Shown: positions 26,864 through 37,785, numbered from the stretch's first letter. The stretch is 63,356 nucleotides of DNA from DASUZB01 sp036377075 (GCA_036377075.1 DASUZB010000090.1:1-63356), one strand, 5' to 3'. The notes: generated by a model not told the origin, from the letters alone. A program made the numbers and translations.

Positions 26864-27282
26864 CGCAGCTCAGCAGGGAAGCGCAGAACCTCAACTGGCT
26901 TGTCACCAACTTCGTGCGCAAGGTCCCCGGCGTGGCCCACGCGGTGGTGGTGTCGGCGGACGGCCTGCCGATCGCGGTTTCCGAGAAGCTCGACCGCACC
27001 CGTGCGGACCAGCTCGCCGCCGTCGCCTCCGGCCTCGCCAGCCTGACCCAGGGCGCGGCCAGGCACTTCGGGGGCGGCCGGGTCAACCAGACCATCGTCG
27101 AGATGGAGCGAGGGTTCCTGTTCGTCACGGCGGTCAGCGACGGTTCGTGCCTTGCCGTCCTGGCCTCCCTTGCATGCGACATCGGCCTGGTCGGTTACGA
27201 GATGGCACTGCTAGTCTCAAGGACCGGGGACGTCCTCACCCCGACCCTTCGGGCAGAGCTCCAGGCTTCCCTGCCGCGGTGA
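26860..27282 (+). CDS. cvnB: Roadblock/LC7 domain protein of the conservon
   Basis: Predicted 140 aa. The ATG overlaps the kinase stop by 4 bp (ATGA) and is preceded by AGGAGCGACC. The chain from LNWLVTNFVRKVPGVAHAVV through SADGLPIAVSEKLD and LASLTQGAARHFGGG is a typical bacterial Roadblock/LC7 fold of the MglB-like type. In conservons this protein is believed to regulate the small GTPase (CvnD) and bind the kinase. Cytoplasmic, no membrane segment. Confidence 0.93.
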   Translation: MTQLSREAQNLNWLVTNFVRKVPGVAHAVVVSADGLPIAVSEKLDRTRADQLAAVASGLASLTQGAARHFGGGRVNQTIVEMERGFLFVTAVSDGSCLAVLASLACDIGLVGYEMALLVSRTGDVLTPTLRAELQASLPR

Positions 27283-27297
27283 GCAAAGGGATGGGGC

Positions 27298-27684
27298 ATG
27301 AGCACGGACAACGGCAACGGCTTGGACCCGGGGAGGCGGAGGAACCCGGGCCGGCTGGTGCGACCGTACACGCTGACGGGCGGGCGTACCCGCCCGTCCA
27401 ATGCGGACCTGGAGCTCGAGGCCCTGGTGTCGACCACCTCGCTGGGCGAGTCGGCCGACCTGTCCCACAGCTCCGAGCAGCAGTCGATCGCGCTGCTCTG
27501 TCGTGACGTGCTGAGCGTTGCCGAGGTCTCGGCACGGCTGGACCTTCCCCTCGGCGTTGCCCGCATCCTGGTCGCGGACATGGCCGACGAGGGCCTGGTG
27601 ATCCTGCACCGTCCCGCCAGCCCCGGCGACCGACCTGACCTCGCACTCCTCGAGAGGGTTCTGTATGGGCTCCGCACGATCTAG
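27298..27684 (+). CDS. cvnC: DUF742 protein of the conservon
   Basis: Predicted 128 aa. DUF742 landmarks are LVRPYTLTGGRTRPS near the N-terminus and a winged-helix-like C-terminal half (VAEVSARLDLPLGVARILVADMADEGLV). This is the third conservon component, of uncertain biochemical role. It begins 15 bases after cvnB and its 3' end overlaps cvnD by 20 bp, which implies tight coupling. Confidence 0.93.
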   Translation: MSTDNGNGLDPGRRRNPGRLVRPYTLTGGRTRPSNADLELEALVSTTSLGESADLSHSSEQQSIALLCRDVLSVAEVSARLDLPLGVARILVADMADEGLVILHRPASPGDRPDLALLERVLYGLRTI

Positions 27685-28297
27685 CCGTCCTTCGACCCGC
27701 GCCGCGCCCCGGCGGCCGATGCCCCCCACCTCGAACGCGCCGACGCCGGTCAAGATCGTGGTCGCCGGCGGCTTCGGGGTCGGCAAGACCACCTTCGTCG
27801 GGGCCGTCTCGGAGATCGTCCCGCTGACCACCGAGGCGCAGATGACCTCGGCCAGCGTGGGCGTCGACGAACCCGTACAGGGCAAGTCCACCACCACCGT
27901 GGCGATGGACTTCGGTCGCATCACGCTCGACAGCGACCTGATCCTGTACCTGTTCGGCACCCCGGGACAGGACCGCTTCTGGTTCATGTGGGACGACCTG
28001 GTACGCGGCGCGATCGGCGCGGTGGTGCTGGTCGACACGCGCCGGCTGGCGGCCTGCTTCGCCGCCGTCGACTACTTCGAGCACCGCGACGTGCCCTTCA
28101 TCGTCGCGATCAACTGCTTCGACGGCGAGCTGCGGCACGCGGTCGAGGACGTGCGCGAGGCGCTCGCGATCCGCCCCGACGTGCCGATCGTGCTGTGCGA
28201 CGCGCGCGTGCGCGACTCGGCCAAGGCCACCCTGATCGAGCTCGTCGAGCTCGCCGTGGCCCAGGCCACCGCCAGCTTCGACCCCGCCCGCACCTGA
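27665..28297 (+). CDS. cvnD: Conservon Ras-like ATP/GTP-binding protein
   Basis: Predicted 210 aa. G1 (P-loop) is GGFGVGKTTFVGAV (~35), G3 is FGTPGQDRFWFMW (~97), and the G4 region is AINCFDGE, with NxxD where NKxD is usual. This MglA-like small GTPase is the fourth conservon member. A basic, Pro-rich N-terminal extension of ~25 residues (SSRPSTRAAPRRPMPPTS) precedes the domain; a later start would remove part of it. It overlaps cvnC by 20 bp and is the last gene of the operon. Confidence 0.93.
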   Translation: MGSARSSRPSTRAAPRRPMPPTSNAPTPVKIVVAGGFGVGKTTFVGAVSEIVPLTTEAQMTSASVGVDEPVQGKSTTTVAMDFGRITLDSDLILYLFGTPGQDRFWFMWDDLVRGAIGAVVLVDTRRLAACFAAVDYFEHRDVPFIVAINCFDGELRHAVEDVREALAIRPDVPIVLCDARVRDSAKATLIELVELAVAQATASFDPART

Positions 28298-28349
28298 GGA
28301 CCGCCCCGCAGGCAGGGCGACTGGGACGGCCTCGCGGTCGGCGGGCGGC

Positions 28350-29879
28350 CTACTCCCCGCCTGGTGTCGCCTGGCGGCTGCGGCGGGCGCGCAGGGCGGC
28401 GGCCCCACCCCCGAGGGCGGCCAGCACGCCGGCGCCGAGGGCCACGGCGGCAGCCGGCGGCAGGCCGCCGGAGTCCGAGCCGGATGGCGCCCGGCGCGCG
28501 GCTGGTTGCTGCAGCGCGTTGCTGCCCGGCGGCGCGCTGCCGCCGCTGGCGGGACGGTAGCGGAAGATCCACAGGCCGCTGCCCATCTCGCTCGCGAAGA
28601 CCAGGCCGTTGGCCCGGTAGACGCCCCAGACCAGCGGGAAGGTCCTCCCGCCGCCGGGCGCGCTCACGCCGTCGGGCGCGGTGCCGGTGGCCGGTGGGAC
28701 GAAATAGCCGACCTCGCGCGGGTGGGCGGGGTCGGCCAGGTCGACCACGCGGACCCCGTCCGAGTACCAGGAGGCGTACTCGAGGTTCCCGTCGATCACC
28801 GCGTTGTGCACCGAGTAGATGCCGTCGGTGCCGATGCGGGCGTCGGCGCCCGGCGCGGCCGCCTCGGTCGCGAAGCTCGACACCAGCATCGGGTGCGCCA
28901 GGTCACGGGTGTCCCAGATCCGCTGGTAGGTCCAGGTCTCGCCGGGCGTCTTCGGGTTCACGCCGAGGGTCTCGTCGTTCTGCACGAACAGCGTCTCGTC
29001 GCGGTTGAACCAGCCGGAGTGGGCCGCCTGGACGCGGTCACCCTGCTTGTAGCTGGTGCGCCCGATCCACCGCGGCCTGCTGGGGTCGCTGATGTCGAGG
29101 AACACCACCCCGGCCGCCCACCAGGAGGCGAACAGCTTGGTGCCGTGCGCGAACGGCCAGGCGCTGTGGTCGAACACGTCCTCCCTCGCGCCGAGCTGGG
29201 CGCGTAGCGGCGCCGGCCCGTCGCGGCGCACGTCCCAGTCGGCCAGCTCGGTCGGGTGGCGCGGGTCGCTGATGTCGACCACGCGCAGGTCGCCCTTGGC
29301 GCCGTTCGACAGCGGGAACGAGCCGGGCACGGCGGCGAGGGCCAGCAGGCGGCCGTCCGCGCGCTGGGCGACGCCCAGCTCGTGCACGCCGCGGGCGACC
29401 CCGGTGGCCAGGCGGCCGAGCTCCTTGGGCCGTGACGGGTCGCTGACGTCGTAGAGGGCGAGGCCGGCAAAGCTGGGCCGCCGCTCGCAGGGCTGGATGC
29501 CGACCGCGGCCAGGTCGCCGGAGAACGCGCGGGTGCGCACCGTGCCGACCCAGACGTCCTCGTCGTCGCTGCCCCTGAAGACGCCGAACTGGCCGAGCAG
29601 GCGCGGCTTCGCCGGGTCGCGCACGTCGACCGCCCACACGCCGTTCGGCGCGGTCGCGCACCGCGCCGAGCGGTAGCTGCCCAGGTAGGCGACGTCCTTG
29701 TAGGCCCACACGTCGGCGTAGGGGCCGTCGCCCGGGTCGGCGTGGCCGACCAGCTCGGTGTTGCTCGTCCGTGGCTGCTCCTGGGAGGCCCCGGCCGGCA
29801 CCGCGGTGGCCGCCAGCGCCGCAACCACCAGCAGCACCCCGCCGATCCTGCCGCCCACCCAACCACCGCCTTTACCCAA
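28350..29879 (-). CDS. Secreted, membrane-anchored LVIVD-repeat protein
   Basis: Predicted 509 aa. It begins with a signal peptide (IGGVLLVVAALAATAVPAGAS) and ends with one TM helix (~475-495) followed by RARRSRQ, so most of the protein should lie outside the cell attached by its C-terminus. In between are several LVIVD-type repeats (VWAVDVRDPAKPRLLGQF, LALYDVSDPSRPKELGRL, LRVVDISDPRHPTELADW, VVFLDISDPSRPRWIG, VRVVDLADPAHPREVG), which build a beta-propeller. The biochemical role is unknown; such proteins often bind other surface molecules. It converges with the conservon. Confidence 0.85.
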   Translation of the reverse strand: MGKGGGWVGGRIGGVLLVVAALAATAVPAGASQEQPRTSNTELVGHADPGDGPYADVWAYKDVAYLGSYRSARCATAPNGVWAVDVRDPAKPRLLGQFGVFRGSDDEDVWVGTVRTRAFSGDLAAVGIQPCERRPSFAGLALYDVSDPSRPKELGRLATGVARGVHELGVAQRADGRLLALAAVPGSFPLSNGAKGDLRVVDISDPRHPTELADWDVRRDGPAPLRAQLGAREDVFDHSAWPFAHGTKLFASWWAAGVVFLDISDPSRPRWIGRTSYKQGDRVQAAHSGWFNRDETLFVQNDETLGVNPKTPGETWTYQRIWDTRDLAHPMLVSSFATEAAAPGADARIGTDGIYSVHNAVIDGNLEYASWYSDGVRVVDLADPAHPREVGYFVPPATGTAPDGVSAPGGGRTFPLVWGVYRANGLVFASEMGSGLWIFRYRPASGGSAPPGSNALQQPAARRAPSGSDSGGLPPAAAVALGAGVLAALGGGAAALRARRSRQATPGGE

Positions 29880-30013
29880 ACGGATCGGTGGGCCTGCGCC
29901 GCTTCGTGCGCTGGCTTCCCTCGTCGCTCCTGAAGTCCATCCAGCGCGCGGCTCCGGCCCACCTCCCTACTATGGTCGCAGGGTCGGCTGAGATGCGAGT
30001 AAGGGAGGCGCGG

Positions 30014-32241
<2,228 letters not shown>

Positions 32242-32245
<4 letters not shown>

Positions 32246-32928
32246 GGCGCGGCCCCGGAGGGAACAGGGGTCGGGTGGGGGGCGAGCAGAGAGTCGAACA
32301 GGGCGCGGCCGCCGGTCGGTCCGAGCAGCGGGTCGACCGCGTGCTCCGGGTGGGGCATCAGCCCGACCACGTTGCCGGCCTGGTTGCGCACCCCGGCGAC
32401 GTCGGCCAGGGAGCCGTTGGGGTTCTCGCCGGGCGCGTAGGAGAAGACCACCTGCCCCTCGCCCGCGAGCCTGGCCGGGTCGGGGTGGACGTAGCGGCCC
32501 TCGCCGTGCTTGACGGGGATGACCAGCTCCTGGCCGGGCTGGCAGGCGCCGGTCCAGGGCGTGGCGGTCGACTCCACCCGCAGGCGCACCGGGCGGCAGA
32601 CGAAGCGCAGGCCCGCGTTGCGCAGCAACGCCCCCGGCAGCAGCCCGGCCTCGCAGAGCACCTGGAAGCCGTTGCAGATGCCCAGCACCGGGCCGCCGTC
32701 GGCGGCGAAGCGGCGCACCGCGTCCATCACCGGCGAGAAGCGCGCGATCGCGCCGCAGCGCAGGTAGTCGCCGTAGGAGAAGCCGCCGGGGATGATCAGG
32801 GCGTCCACCGCCGGCAGGTGGTCGTCGCCGTGCCAGAGGGCGAGCGCCTCGCCCCCGACGTGCTCGACCGCGGCCCGGGCGTCGCGGTCGTCGCACGACC
32901 CCGGGAAGGTCACCACTCCGATTCGCAC
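32242..32928 (-). CDS. purQ: Phosphoribosylformylglycinamidine synthase glutaminase subunit PurQ
   Basis: Predicted 228 aa, GTG start. A class I glutamine amidotransferase: nucleophile Cys in LGICNGFQVL (~85) and His/Glu in MPHPEHA (~193). It supplies ammonia to PurL. Other family marks are VTFPGSCDDRDA at the N-terminus and IPGGFSYGDYLRCGA. It is translationally coupled to purL. Upstream there is a 339-bp stretch with dispersed repeats before a serine hydrolase gene; in most actinobacteria purS would be there. Confidence 0.96.
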
Positions 32929-33135
32929 GCTGCCTCCGCCGCCGCCCCTCCGGCGGCCCGCCCGGCCACCACGACGGGACGCCGCCTCGCCCGGAGGCTA
33001 CCAGGATCGTGTCCCGGCCGAGATCGGAGGGCGACAGGAGGGAGACGCTCGCGCAATATGGTCCGCGAACGCAGTACCGCCGAGCCGCGCGCCGCCGTGC
33101 GCGCCGGCAGCGACCGGACCAGTCCCGGATGCCGA

Positions 33136-33267
33136 CAGGGATCCCGCCGCAGCCACCTGGGGCCCAAGCAGGGATCCCGCCGCAGCGACCTGGGCCCAAA
33201 CAGGGATCCCGCCAAGGAACCCGATGGGGGGCCTCCGGGGGGGAGCTGTCTCCGGGCTCCCCCCGGA
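33136..33267 (-). repeat. Dispersed repeat (family A), three tandem ~33-bp units plus GC hairpin
   Basis: Three units beginning CAGGGATCCCGCC lie at 33136, 33169 and 33201, joined by CCTGGGGCCCAAG-like sequence. They are followed by a hairpin TCCGGGGGGGAGC (33234-33246), loop, GCTCCCCCCGGA (33256-33267). The hairpin ends at the base before the stop codon of the minus-strand serine hydrolase. Versus the copy at 15255-15348 the closing pairs changed from TTC/GAA to TCC/GGA, so pairing is kept. The whole gap 32929-33267 holds this element and probably the purQ promoter, and no gene. Confidence 0.8.
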
Positions 33268-34119
33268 TCAAATCGAATCTGACCAAGCGGGCCAGGTGGC
33301 CATGGCCCAGCGGTCGTCGTCGAAAGCTCGGTTGGTGACCGCGACGGCGGCGACGGGGACCTCGGGGTCGACCCAGAGGAAGCAGCCGCTCGCTCCGAAG
33401 TGGCCGAACGCGGCCTCGGAGCGGCGCTCGCCCATCCAGTGCGGCCGCTTGCGGTCGTGCAGCTCGAAGCCGAGGCCCCAGTCGAGCGGGTCGAAGCGGC
33501 CGACCCCGGGGAGCAGGCCGCCGATCCCGGAGAACTGCACGCTGGTCGCCTCGGCGAACAGCGTGGCACTGACCACCGGCGCGCCGCGCTCGAGCAGGCA
33601 GCGGGCCAGCCGCACCAGGTCGGCCATGGTGCTGATGGCGCCGGCGGCAGGATCCTCGGGTACGCCGAGGCGGCTGCCGAGCCGGGTCTCGCCGAGCCCG
33701 AGCGGCCGCAGGACGGCGTCCTCGAGCCAGGCGGCGAAGGTGAGGCCGACGGCCTCCTCGACCGCCTCGGCGAGCACGCGGAAGCCGAGGTTGGAGTAGA
33801 CCCGGCGGGTGCCCTGCCGGCGCCTGCGGCCCACCTCGTGCGGCAGCCCGGAGGCGTGGGCGAGCAGTTGGCGCGGGGTGGTGGGGGTGTGGTCGCTGTC
33901 CGCCGCCCAGTGCCCGAGCGGGACCTCCTGGTCCAGGTCGAGCCGGCCGGCGTCGACCGCGGCCAGCGCCGCCATGGCGGTGAGCAGCTTGGTGACCGAG
34001 GCGACGGCGAACTGGTCGTGTTCGCCGCTGCCCGGCCGCCAGGCGGCCTCCACGCGGTCGGGGTGGACCACCGCGGTGCCCCCGCGGTCGACGGGCCAGT
34101 CCAGCTCGGCGGCGTTCAC
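33268..34119 (-). CDS. Serine hydrolase of the beta-lactamase/class C family
   Basis: Predicted 283 aa, GTG start. Active-site motifs: SVTK (SxxK, ~42-45), YSNLG (YxN, ~108) and FGHFGASG (HxG-type, ~238). This is the penicillin-binding-protein-like esterase/peptidase family; the substrate could be a peptide, ester or D-amino acid amide. No signal peptide is visible, so it is probably cytoplasmic. The start overlaps the upstream membrane-protein stop by 4 bp. Its location between purS and purQ is unusual and has no obvious metabolic reason. Confidence 0.85.
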   Translation of the reverse strand: MNAAELDWPVDRGGTAVVHPDRVEAAWRPGSGEHDQFAVASVTKLLTAMAALAAVDAGRLDLDQEVPLGHWAADSDHTPTTPRQLLAHASGLPHEVGRRRRQGTRRVYSNLGFRVLAEAVEEAVGLTFAAWLEDAVLRPLGLGETRLGSRLGVPEDPAAGAISTMADLVRLARCLLERGAPVVSATLFAEATSVQFSGIGGLLPGVGRFDPLDWGLGFELHDRKRPHWMGERRSEAAFGHFGASGCFLWVDPEVPVAAVAVTNRAFDDDRWAMATWPAWSDSI

Positions 34120-34877
34120 CGGTAGCCCGCCGCCCGCAGGGCGGCCAGCGCGCGGGTCTCGCCGGCGGCCAGCAGCTGGGCCGCGGCCAGGCAGCTACGG
34201 TTCGGGCCGAGCCCCGCCTCGTCGGCGAAGAGCCGCTGGCAGGCGTCGGCCTGGGCGCGGACCGCGGCGAGCTCGCCGGCAGCGTCCGGCGGACCGCCCG
34301 CGGCCACCAGGGCACCCTCGTGGACCAGCAGGACCGCGACGCGCTCCGCCTCCCCCGCCGAGAACTTGCCGTTGACCAGCACCGACGGGCCGTCGGGAGC
34401 AAACCGGGTGGTGGACTCGTTGCCACTCGCGCGGAACTCGGCGAAGACCACCGTGGCCCGCTCACGGTCGAGCGCCTGCCGCGCCCGGTCGATCGGTGCG
34501 GTGGTGCGCAGCCCGCAGACGCGGTCGGCCGCCGCGGCCAGCAGGTCGACTTCGCCGGGCGTGCCGACCAGGGAGAGGTTGGCGAGGCGGGGGCAGTCCG
34601 GGTGGCGGCGGGTCACGCGGGCGCGGTTGGCCTCCTCGAGCGCCGGCACGCGCACCTGGCCGACGTCGTGGGAGTACTGCCCGCTCGGCGGCGAGCGGTC
34701 GGCGCCGAGCGGCACCGCCGAGCGGTGCACGGCCACCAGCAAGATCGCCACGGTCACCATCAGGGCGCTGGTCGCCGCGACCACCAGCCACAGCCACCAG
34801 GGCAGGCGCGGCCAGGGACGCGCCTTGATGGCGGCGGCCTCCACCGCCGTCAGCGGGCGGGGCTGGGGCGCTGGCAC
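34116..34877 (-). CDS. Single-pass membrane protein of unknown function
   Basis: Predicted 253 aa, GTG start. A basic N-terminal segment is followed by one TM helix (LPWWLWLVVAATSALMVTVA, ~25-50), with the rest outside the membrane. The exterior part contains several Cys (CPRL, DRVCGLR, DACQRL, NRSCLAA) and LLVHEGALVAAGG. I cannot assign it to a named family. It sits 11 bases after purS and overlaps the serine hydrolase, which implies cotranscription of purS, this gene and the hydrolase. Confidence 0.7.
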   Translation of the reverse strand: MPAPQPRPLTAVEAAAIKARPWPRLPWWLWLVVAATSALMVTVAILLVAVHRSAVPLGADRSPPSGQYSHDVGQVRVPALEEANRARVTRRHPDCPRLANLSLVGTPGEVDLLAAAADRVCGLRTTAPIDRARQALDRERATVVFAEFRASGNESTTRFAPDGPSVLVNGKFSAGEAERVAVLLVHEGALVAAGGPPDAAGELAAVRAQADACQRLFADEAGLGPNRSCLAAAQLLAAGETRALAALRAAGYR

Positions 34878-34888
34878 GGCGGCGTCCC

Positions 34889-35125
34889 TCAGGGGAGCAG
34901 GCGGACGGTGAACTCCTCGATCACCGGGTTGGCCAGCAGCGCCTCGGCCATGCGCCGCGCCGCCGCCTCCGCGTCGTGCTCCTCGACGGTGAGCTCGACG
35001 TGCTTGCCGACGCGCACGTCGGAGACGCCGCCGAAGCCGAGCGCGGGCAGGGCGCGCTCCACCGCCTGGCCCTGTGGGTCGAGGATCTCCCGCTTGAGCA
35101 TGACGTCCACCGCCACCCGAGGCAC
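34889..35125 (-). CDS. purS: Phosphoribosylformylglycinamidine synthase subunit PurS
   Basis: Predicted 78 aa, GTG start with a GGAAGGGGG ribosome site. PurS dimerises and holds PurQ and PurL together. The sequence is typical: VAVDVMLKREILDPQGQAVE, LGFGGVSDVRVGKHVEL and the C-terminal LLANPVIEEFTVRLL. It is on the same strand as purQ and purL but lies about 2 kb upstream, with two unrelated genes between. Confidence 0.95.
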   Translation of the reverse strand: MPRVAVDVMLKREILDPQGQAVERALPALGFGGVSDVRVGKHVELTVEEHDAEAAARRMAEALLANPVIEEFTVRLLP

Positions 35126-35184
35126 CCTGCCCCCTTCCGTCGCCGGTGCTGGCCCGGCTCGGAGGCTACACCGGGAACGGTGGG

Positions 35185-35385
35185 CTACGCCTCGGTGGCA
35201 TGGGCGGGGTGCGGCTCCAGGGCGGAGCGCTCGCGCTCGAGGAAGACCTCCTCGCGGTGGACCTCGACCGAGCGCGGCGCCCGGATGCCCAGCCGTACCT
35301 GGTCACCTCGGACTTCCAGGACGGTGATGACGACGTCGCGCCCGATCATGATGCGCTGGTTGGCACGGCGCGTGAGGACGAGCAC
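35185..35385 (-). CDS. csrA: CsrA-like translational regulator
   Basis: Predicted 66 aa, GTG start with GAAGGAG seven bases upstream. The fold is complete: MLVLTRRANQRIMIG, DVVITVLEVRGDQVRLGI, APRSVEVHREEVF. CsrA dimers bind GGA in mRNA leaders and commonly limit flagellin translation in flagellated Gram-positives. Outside motile lineages it is uncommon in Actinomycetota, so with the FliA-type factor and chemotaxis genes it supports a flagellate. A TACAAT hexamer (minus strand, 35470-35475) upstream could be the -10 box, giving a ~75-base leader. Confidence 0.93.
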   Translation of the reverse strand: MLVLTRRANQRIMIGRDVVITVLEVRGDQVRLGIRAPRSVEVHREEVFLERERSALEPHPAHATEA

Positions 35386-35544
35386 GAGCGCTCCTTCGTG
35401 TCGGTCGGCCGCGCGCCGGTGGGCGCGCGCGTCTGGTGGCCGGTAGGGCCGCCCGGGAAGGCGTCGGCGATTGTACCGTTCAAGAGGATAAAGCTCTTAG
35501 ATCGCTACGAGACGATCGGTACTCAGGAGCAACCTCGGTAGGCA

Positions 35545-36189
35545 TCAGTTCAGCAGGCCAAGGGCGACGGCGCGGACGAGCGCCTCGTTGCGGTCGCCGG
35601 CGCCGAGCTTCTCGTAGATGTGGGCCAGGTGGGTCTTGACCGTCGCCGGGGTGACGTGCAGCGCGGCCGCGATCGCCGCGTTCGAGCGCCCCTCCGCCAG
35701 CCGCGCCAGCACCTCGCGCTCCTTGGCGGTCAGCAGGCCGCCGCCGACCTGTGCCCCGCCCTCGCCGTCGACGGCGCCGACCAGCGCGGGCACCAGGCTC
35801 GGGGCGAGCACCCGCTCGCCGGCCGCCAGCCGCCGCAGCGCGTCCTCCAGCTCCTCGGCACCGACCGAGCGCCGCAGCATGGCGTCGGCGCCGGCCCCGA
35901 GCAGCCGCCCGACCTCGGCCTGGCTCACCTGCCCGACCAACGCTACCACGGTGAGTGGCAGCCAGCGCTGCTTGGCTCGGCGAATGAGCTCACTCGGAGT
36001 GAGGTCGGTGACCGTGCCCACGATGAGGAGGTCGGCCTCGGCGTCGGCGACGGCCCTGAGCCCGTCGCGCGCCAGGGCGGCGGGGGTCGAGGTCGCGCCC
36101 AGTGCCCCCATGACGACCTCGAGACCGAGCCTGACCAGCGGCCATTCATCGACCACGACGGCCCGGCGCCACTGCTGCGAGGGGTTCAC
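35545..36189 (-). CDS. LuxR-type response regulator with degenerate receiver
   Basis: Predicted 214 aa, GTG start. The C-terminal LuxR/NarL helix-turn-helix is canonical (LLTAKEREVLARLAEGRSNA, ALHVTPATVKTHLAHIYEKL). The N-terminal half folds like a receiver, but the normal phospho-acceptor Asp position reads LLIVGTVTDL, without Asp at the strand end, and the acidic pair is VVVDEW. It is therefore likely phosphorylation-independent. It is divergent from the sigma factor gene 162 bp away, and next to csrA, so a motility-control role is plausible but not shown. Confidence 0.87.
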   Translation of the reverse strand: MNPSQQWRRAVVVDEWPLVRLGLEVVMGALGATSTPAALARDGLRAVADAEADLLIVGTVTDLTPSELIRRAKQRWLPLTVVALVGQVSQAEVGRLLGAGADAMLRRSVGAEELEDALRRLAAGERVLAPSLVPALVGAVDGEGGAQVGGGLLTAKEREVLARLAEGRSNAAIAAALHVTPATVKTHLAHIYEKLGAGDRNEALVRAVALGLLN

Positions 36190-36351
36190 GAGTGAGTTGT
36201 CGACGCCTCGCGGCGCTCCTTGAGGCGCAGGTCAGCGGCCCCGACTAGTCACCTGAGCGTGGTCGTGTAGCCCCGCGCGACCACGTACAGCGGTTGATAT
36301 TCATCCCCTCAGCCGATCTAGTAATCACGCAGAGTGGTCGACACCTGGACC

Positions 36352-37245
36352 ATGAACACTCTGCGCGCCCCGGTCCAGGCCAGCCAGCGAGCGGTCGAGG
36401 AGCAGCTCGTCCGCGACCACCTCTCGCTCGTTCAGCACGCTGTCGGCGAGGTCATCAGCCGGGTCCCGCGGCACGTCAGCCGTGACGACCTGGAGTCGGC
36501 CGCGCTGTTCGGGCTCGCCCAGGCGGCCCGCACCTTCGACCCGACCAGGGGGATCGCCTTCGAGCACCACGCCGCCAACCGCGTGCGCGGCGCCCTGCTC
36601 GACGAGCTGCGCGGGGCCGACTGGGCCAGCCGCTCGGTGCGCGCCCGCGGCCGCCAGCTGCAGCAGGCCACCGACGAGCTCACCGTCCGCCTCGGCCGCG
36701 CGCCGAGCCAGGCCGAGGTGGCCGCCGAGCTCGGCGTCGAGCCCGCCGTGGTACGCAAACTGGAGGAGGACGTGCACCGCGCCACGGTGCTGAACTACGA
36801 CTCGATCGTGACCGACGGCGAGATCGAGGACCTGCTCCCGGCCGGGGGCGAGCCGCCCGACCAGGTGCTGGTCAAGCGCGAGCGGCTCTCCTACCTGGTC
36901 GACGCGATCTCCGCCCTGCCCGAGCGGCTGCGCACGGTGGTCACCGGCTACTTCTTCGAGGAGCGGCCGATGCAGGAGATCGCCACCGAGCTCGGCGTCA
37001 CCGAGTCGCGCGTCTCCCAGCTCCGCTCCGAGGCCCTGGTGCTGCTGCGGGACGGGCTGAACGCCCACCTCGACCCGGACGTGTTGCCGGCCGAGGCCCG
37101 CCCGGGCGGCCGCGTGGCGCGCCGCAAGGCCGCCTACTACGCGGCCATCGGCGCCGCTTCCGACTACCGGGCGCGGCTGGACTCCGAGGCGCGACAGCCC
37201 AAGCCGGCGCCGCGCGGCGGCGAGCTGGTGGCGGCGGGGGCCTGA
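36352..37245 (+). CDS. fliA: Sigma factor of the FliA/WhiG (sigma-28) family
   Basis: Predicted 297 aa from the ATG at 36352; a GTG at 36334 would add six residues. Region 2 is typical (LVQHAVGEVISRVPRHVSRD, DDLESAALFGLAQAARTFDP), region 3 follows (LGRAPSQAEVAAELGV) and region 4 has MQEIATELGVTESRVSQLRSE. These fit FliA/WhiG, the motility or sporulation sigma; the neighbouring csrA favours motility. A ~40-residue basic C-terminal extension is unusual. Upstream, GCCGATCT at 36312-36319 resembles a sigma-28 -10 element, so autoregulation is possible. No anti-sigma gene (flgM) is visible here. Confidence 0.88.
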   Translation: MNTLRAPVQASQRAVEEQLVRDHLSLVQHAVGEVISRVPRHVSRDDLESAALFGLAQAARTFDPTRGIAFEHHAANRVRGALLDELRGADWASRSVRARGRQLQQATDELTVRLGRAPSQAEVAAELGVEPAVVRKLEEDVHRATVLNYDSIVTDGEIEDLLPAGGEPPDQVLVKRERLSYLVDAISALPERLRTVVTGYFFEERPMQEIATELGVTESRVSQLRSEALVLLRDGLNAHLDPDVLPAEARPGGRVARRKAAYYAAIGAASDYRARLDSEARQPKPAPRGGELVAAGA

Positions 37246-37517
37246 TCGTCATGGCTATTCGGCAGGATCATCCGGTACGCGCCCCTACCCAATCGGCCCG
37301 TTCATATCGAGGGGCGCGGAACAGGCGAGAACCGGCACTCGATCTGAGACGAAACAATCTAGACTTCGGTGGCCGACTCCCCCGGCGGCCGTCGCCGGCA
37401 CTAGTACCTGATCTGTAACATTTCACTACGTCTATGTAGTTTTGGCGTCTCTTAAGATGAAGTACGAGATATGCTCCGCTCGCTCGGTGAGGACAGGGTC
37501 TCAGAGGGTGATCGCGA

Positions 37518-37772
37518 ATGACGGACCCGATGCTCGTTCGGCGGTTGGCACTCGACCTCCGGAATCTCTCGAACAAGACGCTCTCGCTCCGGGGCGCCGT
37601 CGAGGACTACCGCCACGAGCTGGTCCGCAGCGAGGACGACTGCGTCACCGACAGCCAGGAGCTCCTCGCCCTCCAGCGCCAGGTGCAGGAGCTGTGGGAG
37701 GCGATGGACCGGGCCGAGGCGAGCCTGCGCCGCGCCTCGCGGGAGATCTCGCCCCTCCTCTGGCTCGAGTAG
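37518..37772 (+). CDS. Small coiled-coil hypothetical protein
   Basis: Predicted 84 aa, ATG preceded by GAGGGTGATCGCGA. The chain is charged and helical throughout (LALDLRNLSNKTLSLRGAVE; ALQRQVQELWEAMDRAEASL), a likely coiled coil, with no signal or membrane helix. No family is recognised. It follows the sigma factor gene after a 272-bp non-coding, AT-richer gap that contains a small hairpin (ACTAC/GTAGT at 37425-37440) and no gene. It could be a structural or chaperone-like partner, but that is a guess. Confidence 0.55.
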   Translation: MTDPMLVRRLALDLRNLSNKTLSLRGAVEDYRHELVRSEDDCVTDSQELLALQRQVQELWEAMDRAEASLRRASREISPLLWLE

Positions 37773-37785
37773 CTCTGCCGCCCCG

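Noticed and set aside
33136..33267. The tandem GGGATCCC units as a CRISPR array
   Set aside because: Only three units, with no unique spacers between them; the intervening sequence is itself repeated. No cas genes nearby.
36312..36319. Sigma-28 promoter before the sigma factor gene
   Set aside because: GCCGATCT fits a -10 core, but the -35 side is weak and its spacing is one or two bases short. Mentioned only in the gene entry.
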